A program made the translations under genes and the position numbers. Shown here one piece after another: positions 1 through 8,091 of a stretch of DNA of 10,923 nt. The stretch's first letter is position 1, and the number at the start of each line of letters is the position of its first letter. A model generated the notes under the pieces. It was not told the DNA's origin. It saw only the letters and a list, made by a program, of their open reading frames with translations, and ran no database searches. The stretch is from the NCBI GenBank assembly GCA_014238775.1, contig JABAAK010000078.1:1-10923 (forward strand), read 5' to 3'. This stretch comes from Candidatus Paceibacter sp. GTDB taxonomy: Bacteria; Patescibacteriota; Minisyncoccia; Phycocordibacterales; JABAAK01.

Positions 1-380
1 AGCCAAGCATCATTTGCTGTTGTACGGTCCAAAAAGCGAGTGCTATACTCCTCAATGCTGACAGCCTTTGGATGGTATCGTTTCATGCGCAAAGATATGC
101 CTTGACGTATTACCCACATTGGAACTTGCGGCTTTTTTATGAAAATTTGCCTATGGCCCTCAAGGACGTATATGTAACCAGTTATGGTACTGCGTCCAAG
201 TAACCGTGCAATGCGATGGCGTTTACGGCGTCCGTATTGTATCGCTACAAGTTTGAGAGGCATGCCCTCAACATTTCCAGGCTTTTTTACAAAGTCATGC
301 TCGTTTGTTATCCAAGAGTGATCGTGATGATCGTACTCGTCAATGAATGTCAGTATTTGTTTTGGATCTAGTATACCCAT
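1..380 (-). CDS. Unknown protein, partial (runs off the left edge)
   Basis: An open frame starts at the ATG at 380 and runs without a stop to position 1, giving about 126 visible residues, so the C-terminus is missing. It begins MGILDPKQIL and then has a histidine/aspartate-rich stretch, DEYDHHDHSW (residues 14-23), that could bind metal but matches no motif I can name. The middle is very basic (YGRRKRHR at 49-56). The following part (about 65-92) alternates hydrophobic and charged residues and looks beta-rich. There is no convincing membrane segment or signal peptide. The start lies one base after the stop of the gene at 382-729 in the same direction, so it is probably co-transcribed as part of the late structural or lysis block. 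There is no TATA box at -29 and no clear Shine-Dalgarno. I do not recognise the family. The frame is supported by length, position and tight packing only. Confidence 0.7.
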   Translation of the reverse strand, partial: MGILDPKQILTFIDEYDHHDHSWITNEHDFVKKPGNVEGMPLKLVAIQYGRRKRHRIARLLGRSTITGYIYVLEGHRQIFIKKPQVPMWVIRQGISLRMKRYHPKAVSIEEYSTRFLDRTTANDAW

Positions 381-381
381 G

Positions 382-729
382 TTACTCGCCTGGCTGTTTT
401 GGTGGCGTTGGTATACCGAGTCCTTGCAGATATTTAGCGAGCTGTGCTTGTAACTCTGGTGGCATTGCATCGTGTGCGGTTTTAGCGATGTTTAGACCAG
501 TACCAGCGAGTGCTTTGGCCTTGCGCTTGCTGTGTCCGTTTATCAAGCCAGCAGCTCCAGTAAAACCAGACATGGTCATCATTGTGTACACGATGTTGAG
601 CATGTTATCAAGTGCATCTTGTGACACGCCATAAATTGCGCCGCCCATATACATGGCGGATATCAGCATCGTTACGATAATACTACCAAGTGTTGCTTGA
701 GAGGATGTTTTACCGCCGAGTATGCCCAT
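382..729 (-). CDS. Small two-helix membrane protein, holin-like candidate
   Basis: This 115-residue protein has two predicted membrane segments, at about residues 13-34 and 43-65, joined by a short acidic loop (SQDALDN). A basic cluster (HSKRKAK) follows. The C-terminal half is soluble: a helical stretch around residues 76-102, then a proline-rich tail (GIPTPPKQPGE). Two closely spaced membrane helices followed by a basic segment fit small phage holins, but the sequence does not match a named holin family that I know, so lysis is an inference. A structural or membrane-interaction role remains possible. It follows a single-helix coiled-coil membrane protein with a 21-base gap. The start has no Shine-Dalgarno, but a TATA-like ATAAAT lies at -29 to -24, suggesting a leaderless transcript of its own. 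Confidence 0.75.
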   Translation of the reverse strand: MGILGGKTSSQATLGSIIVTMLISAMYMGGAIYGVSQDALDNMLNIVYTMMTMSGFTGAAGLINGHSKRKAKALAGTGLNIAKTAHDAMPPELQAQLAKYLQGLGIPTPPKQPGE

Positions 730-750
730 GTTTTATACAAACTAGAGTCA

Positions 751-1140
751 CTATTTATCTTTATGCTCGTCAAAGCGACCCTCTAGGCGTGCAACTTTGC
801 ATCCAAACTCGTCTATTTTACGGCTCTGCTCTTGCATAACCTTGCTCCCTTTGTTGAGCTCTCGTTGCATGCCCTCTAAAACGCCAGTGTGTTTTTTCAT
901 GCAGACATGATTAGAGTGCTGATCATCGCGTACAGATTTTATCTCTGCTGTTAATTCTTTGAGTGCCGATGCTTGACTCTCTCGATACTCGTGTATGTCT
1001 TGCATGAGTGCCTCATGCACGGCTTTACGTGACTTGAGTAACGGCCGTATAACATATGCGCTCATTGCGCCACCGATAACTGTCAGCGCCGTCATAATTG
1101 CGGCAATTCCCTCTACGCTTGTAACTAGGCCGTCTAACAT
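751..1140 (-). CDS. Membrane-anchored coiled-coil protein, possible lysis or virion-membrane protein
   Basis: This 129-residue protein has one N-terminal membrane segment (about residues 11-34, ending in YVIRPLL). A long charged helical region (about 36-129), rich in E, K, Q and R with little proline, is probably a coiled coil. The order is helix first and coiled coil second, the reverse of XhlA-type phage haemolysins, which it otherwise resembles in size and composition. Two cysteines (about 80 and 114) lie in the helical part. Its ATG overlaps the stop of the 1316-residue fibre gene by one base (TAATG), so translation is probably coupled. A weak GAGG lies 13 bases upstream. Being next to a two-helix membrane protein suggests a lysis pair (holin and partner), but a tail or adsorption role next to the fibre cannot be excluded. 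The archaeal context has no known peptidoglycan target, and no endolysin is visible. Confidence 0.75.
   Translation of the reverse strand: MLDGLVTSVEGIAAIMTALTVIGGAMSAYVIRPLLKSRKAVHEALMQDIHEYRESQASALKELTAEIKSVRDDQHSNHVCMKKHTGVLEGMQRELNKGSKVMQEQSRKIDEFGCKVARLEGRFDEHKDK
753..758 (-). promoter_or_regulatory. TATA-like box for the gene starting at 729
   Basis: On the minus strand ATAAAT lies 29 to 24 bases before the ATG at 729, where an archaeal TATA box sits if transcription begins at the start codon. It overlaps the end and stop codon of the upstream gene. No Shine-Dalgarno precedes the ATG. A second A/T run (TATAAAA, 731-737) lies too close to the ATG to drive this gene. Confidence 0.4.
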
Positions 1141-4100
1141 TATACACGATCAGCCTCGTAAACTGCATCAGTGCCAGCATCGTTACCGTCTTTGTCTTTG
1201 AGATCAAATGTCACGGAGATCATGTTTGCTACAAAACGATCCATGTGTTTTAATGTACTGTCATCTTTGTTACGTACCGTTGATCCAAGCAATACGGCAT
1301 CCATTTGACGTATAGAGTTGATAACAGAGTTTGCGCTAAAGGCAGCAGTCGCTGTGATGCTCATATTCCAAACCTTGTTTGCGACCTCGTCACGCTCTAG
1401 ATCAGATAACGCGGCGTTTACGTTGAGCTCGCCATCAAACTTGAATTTTTCAGATATTACCTTTATCACGCTCACGATGTCCTTGACTTCAAGCGTTGCC
1501 TCTTTGTTTGCAGTAAGAGCATCGAGTATCTCCGTTATGCCACGATGATCAATGGCGAGTGCTTGCACTCGCATAGTTGCTGTAGCGTTATACAGACCAT
1601 TACCACCAAAGTTAAAGACGAATATCCCCTTGTCGGCGCCTGGATGTAATACTGTGTTTATCCCATCAACGCCTGCTGTAACTGTATCGTCTGCCTCAAC
1701 ACATGCGACAAACTTACCAGAGATGTTAAGAACGTTGAACGCCTCAACGATCATCTTGTCTTGATCATCGGTAAACGGCAGAGTGTCAATGTCACGCGGT
1801 GGACGCTCTAATATGACAGCTCCAGGCTCAAACGGATATACGTTATTAAGCGGATCAAAGTCATCTGGCAGCCGTACTAACTTTGTGCGCAATTTACCAG
1901 TACCAAACGTTGCATCTGGATCGTTTACCTCCTCTTTGCGGAGCGGTAACACAAACACTAGATGCTGATCGTCTGGCTCAATTTCAACATACACGCCAAG
2001 TGTGCGGCCAGACGCTGTAAAGTTGGTCGGTACCTCGTTATGTAGAAATTCCAAGTTATCAATTAGCGCACGCCGACCCACTGACTCTGACGCTAGCATG
2101 CGGAGCGAGGTCTCTGATATATGCTCGATATTTGCGACTATTACGAGCTGCTCGTCTATTTTCTCGTTGAGCTCATGTATTGCCGCTGTAACATTTGCTG
2201 GAGTCTCAACGTTTACCAGTATTGCAGGCTGTGCTTGAAACGACACGTATCCTAGTGCACGCGGCGTATCATCGCCGGACACGTACATTACTGGCATTGA
2301 GACATATCTGAATGTATCAGCAGGCGAGACGGCTGGCTCGTAATTCATTACGATGGTATTGTCCTCAACTCTGTTTATGACGTGGTTACCTTTAACGCCG
2401 TTTGGATACGACAAGTCAAAGTCAGCATAGGCTGCGATCTCCTTTGCGTTATCTTGAGCTGGACTTGCGTTTTGGCCAGAGAGGTCATCAGAGTATACCA
2501 ACTTGCCAGCGACTATTGAGAGCCGATCCGTAATAGGTACCCAGGGATTAACTGGTAAATCATCTGGGAGATTCTTGGATATGAAAAATGCCGCATACGT
2601 TGAATCATCAGCAGTTAGTGTCTTTGCTAGTGAGTCCATTTTGTACCGCTTTACCTTTACATCGACAGTATCGACTTTGTTGTACACTTTGACTAGAGCA
2701 TCGGCATTTTGTAACGTCTCCAAAGGCTGCAGCACGCCGTTTATCTCAACGCCAAGTACATCGCCTGCTTGGTGGTCAACAAACAAGCCTGCATACTTGT
2801 CGGCTGTTTGCACGTTAATAGAGTCGCCAAAGTTATGCGAGAGTTTTGCATCCTGCTCGTTACGCAATATCAACTTGATATGAGTGCCAGTTGTAAAGCG
2901 CAGTTTGGTAAATACCAAGTTTACCTTTTTGAGCGTAATCGTGTTTATGTCATCTGTGATGTAATCAGAGGCTCGCACATACGTACCGTTCACGATATTG
3001 TATGCACGAATAAACCGCCTCACTAGGAAATTTAGGAGGTGGCTGTTTAGATCCTCAAACTCTACTTGATCAGCAAACGTTACCGTCATCACAGCGCCGT
3101 TAGAGTCAAGGCCTGCTTGCGTTATATCCCACACGCCATCGTCTAACTTCTGTTTCCAAACGGATGCGTACTCTGGGTATTGGTACGGTGTTATTACTGG
3201 ATCCAGATACTCTGGCATCGTATCTGCAGCATACGTCTCGCTGTACTCGACAACGTGACCCTCTATGATGATACGGTACTTTTGGTCCTTGTCCAAGAAT
3301 ATCCAGTCATCAATACCATTTGAGGTAGTTTTCAGATACTTTTGTATCATGCTCTCATCAACGGCAACCTCCATTATTCTAAACGTGTATGACTCATCGT
3401 GAGCCGTCTTGAGCTCTGGCTTTACGTTGTAATTCTTGTACATGATGCCGTTTACTGTATACGACATGTTACCTCGCACAGAGGTACCAGCGCCAAGCGT
3501 GAGCGCTCCGTTTATGACGGCCGCTGTAATCTTTGTGCCTTTTTGGAGTACGCCTTGTGCTCCAAGATATATCGTAAACTTGCCATCGGCTATGTCGCAT
3601 TGTACTGGATTTGCATTATCCTCGGCGACAGTTACAATACTGTATCCAGGCGCAAGAGTCAGAGTGTTACCATCGGCAGCAATTGGATCAGACTTGTATC
3701 TTGCCAAAAATCCTATATCGTCATTCTCAACGATGTAATACCGCATGGCATCATAGAGGTCATCGTACGTCTCAATGTGTGTCATTGCTGCAACCTCGGC
3801 GTACGTCTTTGTAACCGTCAAGTCTGGCAGCATGTTTACCGTCTCTTGCTTTACAATACCATCGGACCGCATGATGACTTGTTTTGCGATCAACGTGTAC
3901 CCATATGCACGAGTGTACCAGGGATGCCTGTCTGTCATAGGATCCTCTGTACGTCTAGAGTTCTTTTGGCCGACTTCAAGATTTGGGTTACCGTTTGGCA
4001 TATTGTGATCGTTGTACCAAAATGCTCCAGTTAGCATGTTGAATATCGTACTTATGCCAAGTACGGATCCACGAGCTGTGTAACGCTTGTCCTCATCTAG

Positions 4101-5090
4101 GCTGCCAATGTACTCGACCAGCGTTGATATTCCCTGGTAACTAAACTGGTCAGCGTACCATCCACTTGTAGGCCGTATGCCATCGTCAGTATCAACTGTC
4201 GATATACGTGCATGAGGTATCGGCTGCTGTGTTAGAGCGTCCAAGACTGTAAACTGTACTTGCTGTGCAATTCTCATTATGCCACAGAGTTGCTGGAATT
4301 GCCAGTTTAGGTTGAGCGATGTGCCAAGCGGCGTATCTTGTAGAAATGCACGAGCAGACGCGGCCATTAACAGATATCCGTCTCCGTCAATGTCAAAGCC
4401 GATAAAATTAAACTCCTCAAATGTGCCGCCTCTATTGTAAGCATGCAAGGCCAAGAACGGCTTACCGAGTCCGATGTTACGCAATACAAAGCCTGTCGTT
4501 TTTGCGATGGCTTTGTAGATGTTACCAGATAATGCTAGTATCGAGTTTGTGACATCAGTTATGGTATTTGTCCGTATTTGTGCTTGCGATGGTACTGGAT
4601 CACTAGAGCGGTCAAGTGGGTATAGCTCACATTGCACAAGTTGCATATCTGTACCGTTGAACGCATTAAACGGACTTGCAGTATACAGTTTGACGTTACG
4701 CATTATCAGCGTACCACCGTTTTGTACGGCACCATCTGCTTGGCGCCATTGATTTGTAGAAATTCGAGGGAATGTAAACACGGCATTTTTGAGGTACTCG
4801 TCAGCAATTACTGTCAGCGTTTGATTAACCAATACGGTCAACTCTCCAGGCGTGTCACGATCACCAATGGTTATACATGCAAAGTTTACGTACTCTTTTT
4901 TGCTGACAGTAATCGTGGTACTTGTATCGCATATTATCCGTGCGGTGCTAATATTGTACGAGGCAATATCTCCGTATTGTACCTTGACACAATGCGCGGC
5001 ATCGTTTATGACGCCATCGATCTCCTCTAGCGTTGTATCGCCGTGCAAGTATAGTATCTGCGCTGCAGCATCCCATGTTGGTGCTGCCAT
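1140..5090 (-). CDS. Very large tail fibre or adhesin-like structural protein
   Basis: At 1316 residues this is the largest gene here and takes up more than a third of the window. The N-terminal 250 residues alternate beta-strands and short turns, as in parallel beta-helix fibres and spikes. A calcium-loop-like motif, DIDGDGYL (residues 233-240), follows. Next is a short region like a carboxypeptidase-regulatory or Ig-like fold (FTVLDALTQQPIPHARI, 280-296). A second beta-solenoid-like stretch lies at about 470-550. The middle and C-terminal parts hold repeated short beta-rich segments, and the C-terminal 200 residues are more helical. No enzymatic motif, signal peptide or membrane segment is visible. 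The start overlaps the stop of the 43-residue gene (TAATG) and has a good Shine-Dalgarno (GAGGG, 8-base spacing). Size, fold and position suggest a receptor-binding fibre or a baseplate/neck appendage. I cannot assign a named family. Confidence 0.8.
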   Translation of the reverse strand: MAAPTWDAAAQILYLHGDTTLEEIDGVINDAAHCVKVQYGDIASYNISTARIICDTSTTITVSKKEYVNFACITIGDRDTPGELTVLVNQTLTVIADEYLKNAVFTFPRISTNQWRQADGAVQNGGTLIMRNVKLYTASPFNAFNGTDMQLVQCELYPLDRSSDPVPSQAQIRTNTITDVTNSILALSGNIYKAIAKTTGFVLRNIGLGKPFLALHAYNRGGTFEEFNFIGFDIDGDGYLLMAASARAFLQDTPLGTSLNLNWQFQQLCGIMRIAQQVQFTVLDALTQQPIPHARISTVDTDDGIRPTSGWYADQFSYQGISTLVEYIGSLDEDKRYTARGSVLGISTIFNMLTGAFWYNDHNMPNGNPNLEVGQKNSRRTEDPMTDRHPWYTRAYGYTLIAKQVIMRSDGIVKQETVNMLPDLTVTKTYAEVAAMTHIETYDDLYDAMRYYIVENDDIGFLARYKSDPIAADGNTLTLAPGYSIVTVAEDNANPVQCDIADGKFTIYLGAQGVLQKGTKITAAVINGALTLGAGTSVRGNMSYTVNGIMYKNYNVKPELKTAHDESYTFRIMEVAVDESMIQKYLKTTSNGIDDWIFLDKDQKYRIIIEGHVVEYSETYAADTMPEYLDPVITPYQYPEYASVWKQKLDDGVWDITQAGLDSNGAVMTVTFADQVEFEDLNSHLLNFLVRRFIRAYNIVNGTYVRASDYITDDINTITLKKVNLVFTKLRFTTGTHIKLILRNEQDAKLSHNFGDSINVQTADKYAGLFVDHQAGDVLGVEINGVLQPLETLQNADALVKVYNKVDTVDVKVKRYKMDSLAKTLTADDSTYAAFFISKNLPDDLPVNPWVPITDRLSIVAGKLVYSDDLSGQNASPAQDNAKEIAAYADFDLSYPNGVKGNHVINRVEDNTIVMNYEPAVSPADTFRYVSMPVMYVSGDDTPRALGYVSFQAQPAILVNVETPANVTAAIHELNEKIDEQLVIVANIEHISETSLRMLASESVGRRALIDNLEFLHNEVPTNFTASGRTLGVYVEIEPDDQHLVFVLPLRKEEVNDPDATFGTGKLRTKLVRLPDDFDPLNNVYPFEPGAVILERPPRDIDTLPFTDDQDKMIVEAFNVLNISGKFVACVEADDTVTAGVDGINTVLHPGADKGIFVFNFGGNGLYNATATMRVQALAIDHRGITEILDALTANKEATLEVKDIVSVIKVISEKFKFDGELNVNAALSDLERDEVANKVWNMSITATAAFSANSVINSIRQMDAVLLGSTVRNKDDSTLKHMDRFVANMISVTFDLKDKDGNDAGTDAVYEADRV

Positions 5091-5221
5091 TAACCAAACC
5101 CTCTAGTTACAATAGCATCGCCGAATCCTTGTATTGGTAAATTGTCTTGCACTTTACCAGACGGCGGAGTTGGTATAACCGTGCCAAGTATCGGCAACGT
5201 CACGCGTGCGCCGTTAGACAT
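5090..5221 (-). CDS. 43-residue microprotein between portal and fibre
   Basis: A short open frame encodes 43 residues beginning MSNGARVTLPILGTVIPTPP and ending VTRGFG. Its ATG lies inside the last codons of the portal gene (8-base overlap), and its stop overlaps the fibre ATG by one base (TAATG). It therefore bridges the two genes exactly, and this is the main evidence that it is real. The sequence is glycine- and proline-rich, with no cysteine, no membrane segment and no obvious helix. It could be an extended peptide that decorates or staples virion parts, or a leader peptide that couples fibre translation to portal translation. The only candidate ribosome site is a weak TAGG about 10 bases upstream. 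I do not recognise the family. Confidence 0.6.
   Translation of the reverse strand: MSNGARVTLPILGTVIPTPPSGKVQDNLPIQGFGDAIVTRGFG
5099..5103 (-). promoter_or_regulatory. Shine-Dalgarno of the fibre gene
   Basis: GAGGG on the minus strand lies 8 bases before the ATG at 5090. It supports that start and shows that this internal, overlapping gene is translated from a leadered, polycistronic message. Confidence 0.5.
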
Positions 5222-7322
5222 GAGGTACCAGCCTACAGCGACAGCGTGGATGTCTTGGCGGTGGCTTGTCTCCGAGATCCTCGTTTATCTCCGAGCCCTC
5301 AAGCGGTCGACATAGAGGACACACTTTGTCATCTTTCCAGGTCGTCCATATCTCTCGTACCTCTTGCTTGGCGTCTGGCGTTCCCGTTATCTGATTCGAG
5401 GCACTTATCGTACCAAGATTAACAGCAGTAGTACCGATCATGGTCTGTAATCCGTATGCGTAATTGTTTGCCAGTTGGAACGCAAACACTTGATCCCATC
5501 CAAATGCTCCGATGAGTTTCTTGCTGTCTTTACCAGCTCGCGTGTCCATTTCCTTTTTTACGCCGTCTCGGAGTTTTGTTACGCCAGACCAAAACGCCTC
5601 CTCTGTTTGTCTTGCTGTATCTTGTATCTTGTTAATGTCCGTGTTTGTAAGTATCGGCGGTAGTTTTGTCTTGAGCTGCTCTTGCGCATATTGCTGACCC
5701 TCCATGTATGCGGCTTGCGCTCCTTGTACGAGTTTGTTGTATATGAGAGGACCATTACGGTCTCGGAGATCGTCTATTGTCGCTGTACTCTTTGCATACT
5801 TTACCAAGAGCGGTTTTAATTCACTGCCAATCATAGACTCTAGTTTTTGCATATTCTGATCAGATAACGTTAGTGCACGGCCTGCAGCTCCAAACATGGT
5901 ACTCTGTGTCTGCTCGACATGTTGCGAGGTAATCTCATCGCTTTTCTCCTCGATTAACGGATCCGTTGGTATCGCTGTCTTTGTGTGAATCTCAAGTCTC
6001 ATAGAGAGCTCGTTCACACTCTTACCTTTTAGATGTGCTAACAAAGGCGTCAAGAGCTGCTCGCTAAAGTCTGTACAGATGGCAACCTCTGCAGGCTTGC
6101 GTATCAGTTTGAGGTACTGGATTATTTGCACAGTAGCAATGTCACGATTCAGCGTATGCTCTCTGTTTAGCATGGATTTAGGCACGCCAACAATTGAGAG
6201 CATCGCATCCGCAAGTTTACGCTCTATTATGTCGATCATGGCAGAGTCTGTCTTGACGCCGACACTCTTTACATCTCGGAGCTCCTCGCCAGTAGCAATT
6301 GCCGTATTACCTCGTGTCGCTACTTGCTGTACGACCTTTGTCATGTGCTCCTCCTCGTTTGCGATGTTAGACTCTTTAAAGTCAAACATGAGTAACGCTC
6401 TGTCAATGTATGCGGCAACGACTGCCTCTGGCATGTTGTAATTGTACAGTCGCTTTATCGTCTGCGATATTACGAGCATCGGCTCAAAGGATGACGTGCC
6501 GTAATAATCGTCAGTAGGCCGCAAGCCGAGGTCTCCTTTGAGTATGTATACGACCTCATCCATACGTGCGTGCGTCTTTTCTAATCGCTGCAGCGTAAGT
6601 CCTTGCATCTTGTAAGTACGGCCAACGTCAATTATTACCTCGCGTATTGTATCATACGTCAGCAGTTTAATGCTCTCTGGTAACATGCCCGTTGCCAAGT
6701 CTTGTACACCTGGCGTTATCAAAGCGGCGGTACGTCCTTGCGTAAATGCCGAGCTGTCACATTGTCGCATTATCTTTACGATGTTAATCTTTTTGGCCCA
6801 GTCCTCTATTTGCGCCAAGTACATGCCGTACTCTGCACTCTCTGCTGTAACGAGTGCGGTAATCTCACTCTCTGTCAAACGACTACCAGTTTGCGGATTA
6901 ACGGTACTCTTTGGTACGAGTTTGAGCTCGATGCCATCCTCAAAGAGAGAGTTATGGCGTACCTTTAGCGCAGGCGCTGCAATAGGATCAGTAGTCGCAC
7001 ACTTGGCAAACGCTTTACGAGTCTCGTTTACGTAAATGTCGTTTAACTGGCGTAACTGTATGTCTGGCTGTTTGTAACCATTATCGCCAGCAGCTCCGAT
7101 GAGTACCGTGTGTTTGTCTATGATTTTAAGCGAGTGCTCGTACTCTTGCTTCTCGCCCGTCTTGCTTGTGGTCGGCGGCCATGCTTTGGTCTCGGCCTCG
7201 TCATTTGTAACCACGCCAGTTTTATCGGCAGTATCCATATTTTTCAGCCAAGAGAGTGCGCCCTTGAGTTTATCGGAGCGCTCCTCGTCAAGTGCGTCTA
7301 GTTTGTCCGCGATAATACCCAT
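5214..7322 (-). CDS. Portal protein fused to a C-terminal MuF-like domain
   Basis: This 702-residue protein combines two virion parts. Residues of about 60-480 match the SPP1/HK97-like portal pattern. There is a YYGTSSFEP motif (273-281) followed by a long helix. Then comes VGVPKSMLN (378-386) followed by a helical stretch with NRDIATVQ, as in portals where a 'giP..ll' motif precedes the stem helix. The C-terminal part (about 500-702) is helical and ends in the cysteine/histidine signature of MuF proteins: DDKVCPLC (664-671), then PPPRHPRCRC (687-696). Portal proteins form the dodecameric DNA gate at one capsid vertex. MuF domains are minor head proteins bound near the portal. Fusion of the two is known in some phages. 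The gene follows the terminase nuclease gene after a 34-base gap that carries a TATA-like box at -28. The ATG has no Shine-Dalgarno. It overlaps the downstream microprotein by 8 bases. Confidence 0.85.
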   Translation of the reverse strand: MGIIADKLDALDEERSDKLKGALSWLKNMDTADKTGVVTNDEAETKAWPPTTSKTGEKQEYEHSLKIIDKHTVLIGAAGDNGYKQPDIQLRQLNDIYVNETRKAFAKCATTDPIAAPALKVRHNSLFEDGIELKLVPKSTVNPQTGSRLTESEITALVTAESAEYGMYLAQIEDWAKKINIVKIMRQCDSSAFTQGRTAALITPGVQDLATGMLPESIKLLTYDTIREVIIDVGRTYKMQGLTLQRLEKTHARMDEVVYILKGDLGLRPTDDYYGTSSFEPMLVISQTIKRLYNYNMPEAVVAAYIDRALLMFDFKESNIANEEEHMTKVVQQVATRGNTAIATGEELRDVKSVGVKTDSAMIDIIERKLADAMLSIVGVPKSMLNREHTLNRDIATVQIIQYLKLIRKPAEVAICTDFSEQLLTPLLAHLKGKSVNELSMRLEIHTKTAIPTDPLIEEKSDEITSQHVEQTQSTMFGAAGRALTLSDQNMQKLESMIGSELKPLLVKYAKSTATIDDLRDRNGPLIYNKLVQGAQAAYMEGQQYAQEQLKTKLPPILTNTDINKIQDTARQTEEAFWSGVTKLRDGVKKEMDTRAGKDSKKLIGAFGWDQVFAFQLANNYAYGLQTMIGTTAVNLGTISASNQITGTPDAKQEVREIWTTWKDDKVCPLCRPLEGSEINEDLGDKPPPRHPRCRCRLVPHV

Positions 7323-7344
7323 ACAGTATTACAGTATCGCTGTC

Positions 7345-7350
7345 TTTTAT
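7345..7350 (-). promoter_or_regulatory. TATA-like box for the portal gene
   Basis: ATAAAA on the minus strand lies 28 to 23 bases before the portal ATG at 7322, in the only gap between the terminase nuclease and portal genes. The ATG lacks a Shine-Dalgarno, so a leaderless portal transcript is plausible. Confidence 0.4.
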
Positions 7351-7356
7351 GCTTGT

Positions 7357-8091
7357 CTAGTCTACTTGGAGACTGTCATATCGTACGCCTCGCCGTGCAA
7401 GCGCCGCCTTTATCTCTTGCATTTTGCGCTCTCCAGCATCATGGCTTGGTCCGTCTAGAGACTTTGAGGCTATGACGTTAGTACGGCGTCTCTTGTACGC
7501 TCCAAGTAGATGGCGCTTGAGATCGTGTACCCAGATGATCAGACACGAGACGAGGTCATCATGTATACGCCTGCCGCTTGCGTCTGTACCAAGCCCCTCC
7601 CATTTACCAGCTCTGTTACGGCCGTATGCTGGGAGTTGCGCGTTTAACTGCCGTAAGCCCTCCGTGCCAGTTGATATCTCCAACTGTCCGCTTTGCTGAA
7701 ATCGGCGTACCCATTCTACGGTGGTATCCTTGTCGAGCGTGGTGCTTTTTGCAGTAGAGCGTCTGCCAAAACGTATCGCGCTCTCACGCTCTGTCGTACC
7801 AGTTACAATTGGTATTACGCGGAGACCTCTGTCTCGCAAGTTAGAGATGGTAACCACACCGAGTGCGTTCTTTTCACAGAGTATCCTATCGACATTCTGC
7901 TCATAGTTTATCTTGTAAATCTCCTTTTCAATGTTTGAAAAGCGACCGCCCATGTCAGCGAGTCTAAACTCACGAGCGCCAACTACTCTACCAAACGTTG
8001 GATATCTGTCTCCGATAAGACAGCCAAACGCATCGCCGCCATCGCCTGCTGGATCTAGTATCATGTCACGCGAGAGTCTACCGCTTGCCAT
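7357..8091 (-). CDS. Terminase large subunit, RNase H-like nuclease domain (separate gene)
   Basis: This 244-residue protein, starting MASGRLSRD, contains the C-terminal nuclease half of a phage terminase and no ATPase. The expected RNase H-fold acidic residues are all present: ILDPAGDGGDAF with D13 and D20, ILCEKN with E73, and IHDDL with D178 and D179, followed by D190. Between them lies the usual terminase segment with a conserved lysine (LDKDTTVEWVRRFQ, 119-132), followed by L-x2-Q-L. The C-terminus (from about 195) is basic. The domain cuts concatemeric DNA at the end of packaging and would have to dock on the ATPase encoded at 9360-10391. I chose the ATG at 8091 because it overlaps the stop of the preceding gene (TAATG) and has GAGG 8 bases upstream. 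An ATG-less extension to 8193 would only overlap that gene. The domain call is firm. Encoding it as a separate gene is the unusual part. Confidence 0.87.
   Translation of the reverse strand: MASGRLSRDMILDPAGDGGDAFGCLIGDRYPTFGRVVGAREFRLADMGGRFSNIEKEIYKINYEQNVDRILCEKNALGVVTISNLRDRGLRVIPIVTGTTERESAIRFGRRSTAKSTTLDKDTTVEWVRRFQQSGQLEISTGTEGLRQLNAQLPAYGRNRAGKWEGLGTDASGRRIHDDLVSCLIIWVHDLKRHLLGAYKRRRTNVIASKSLDGPSHDAGERKMQEIKAALARRGVRYDSLQVD

Noticed and set aside
731..737. TATAAAA directly before the ATG at 729
   Set aside because: It lies at -8 to -2, too close to serve as a TATA box for this gene; the ATAAAT at -29 is better placed.
1141..2040. Apparent excess of GATC sites in the fibre gene
   Set aside because: The sites seem dense here but not in the portal gene. 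The fibre product is rich in aspartate, so codon content explains it well enough.
3399..4034. 211-codon open frame on the plus strand
   Set aside because: It lies wholly antisense to the fibre gene, its product has no recognisable pattern, and it lacks start signals. Long antisense frames are expected opposite a 3.9-kb gene.
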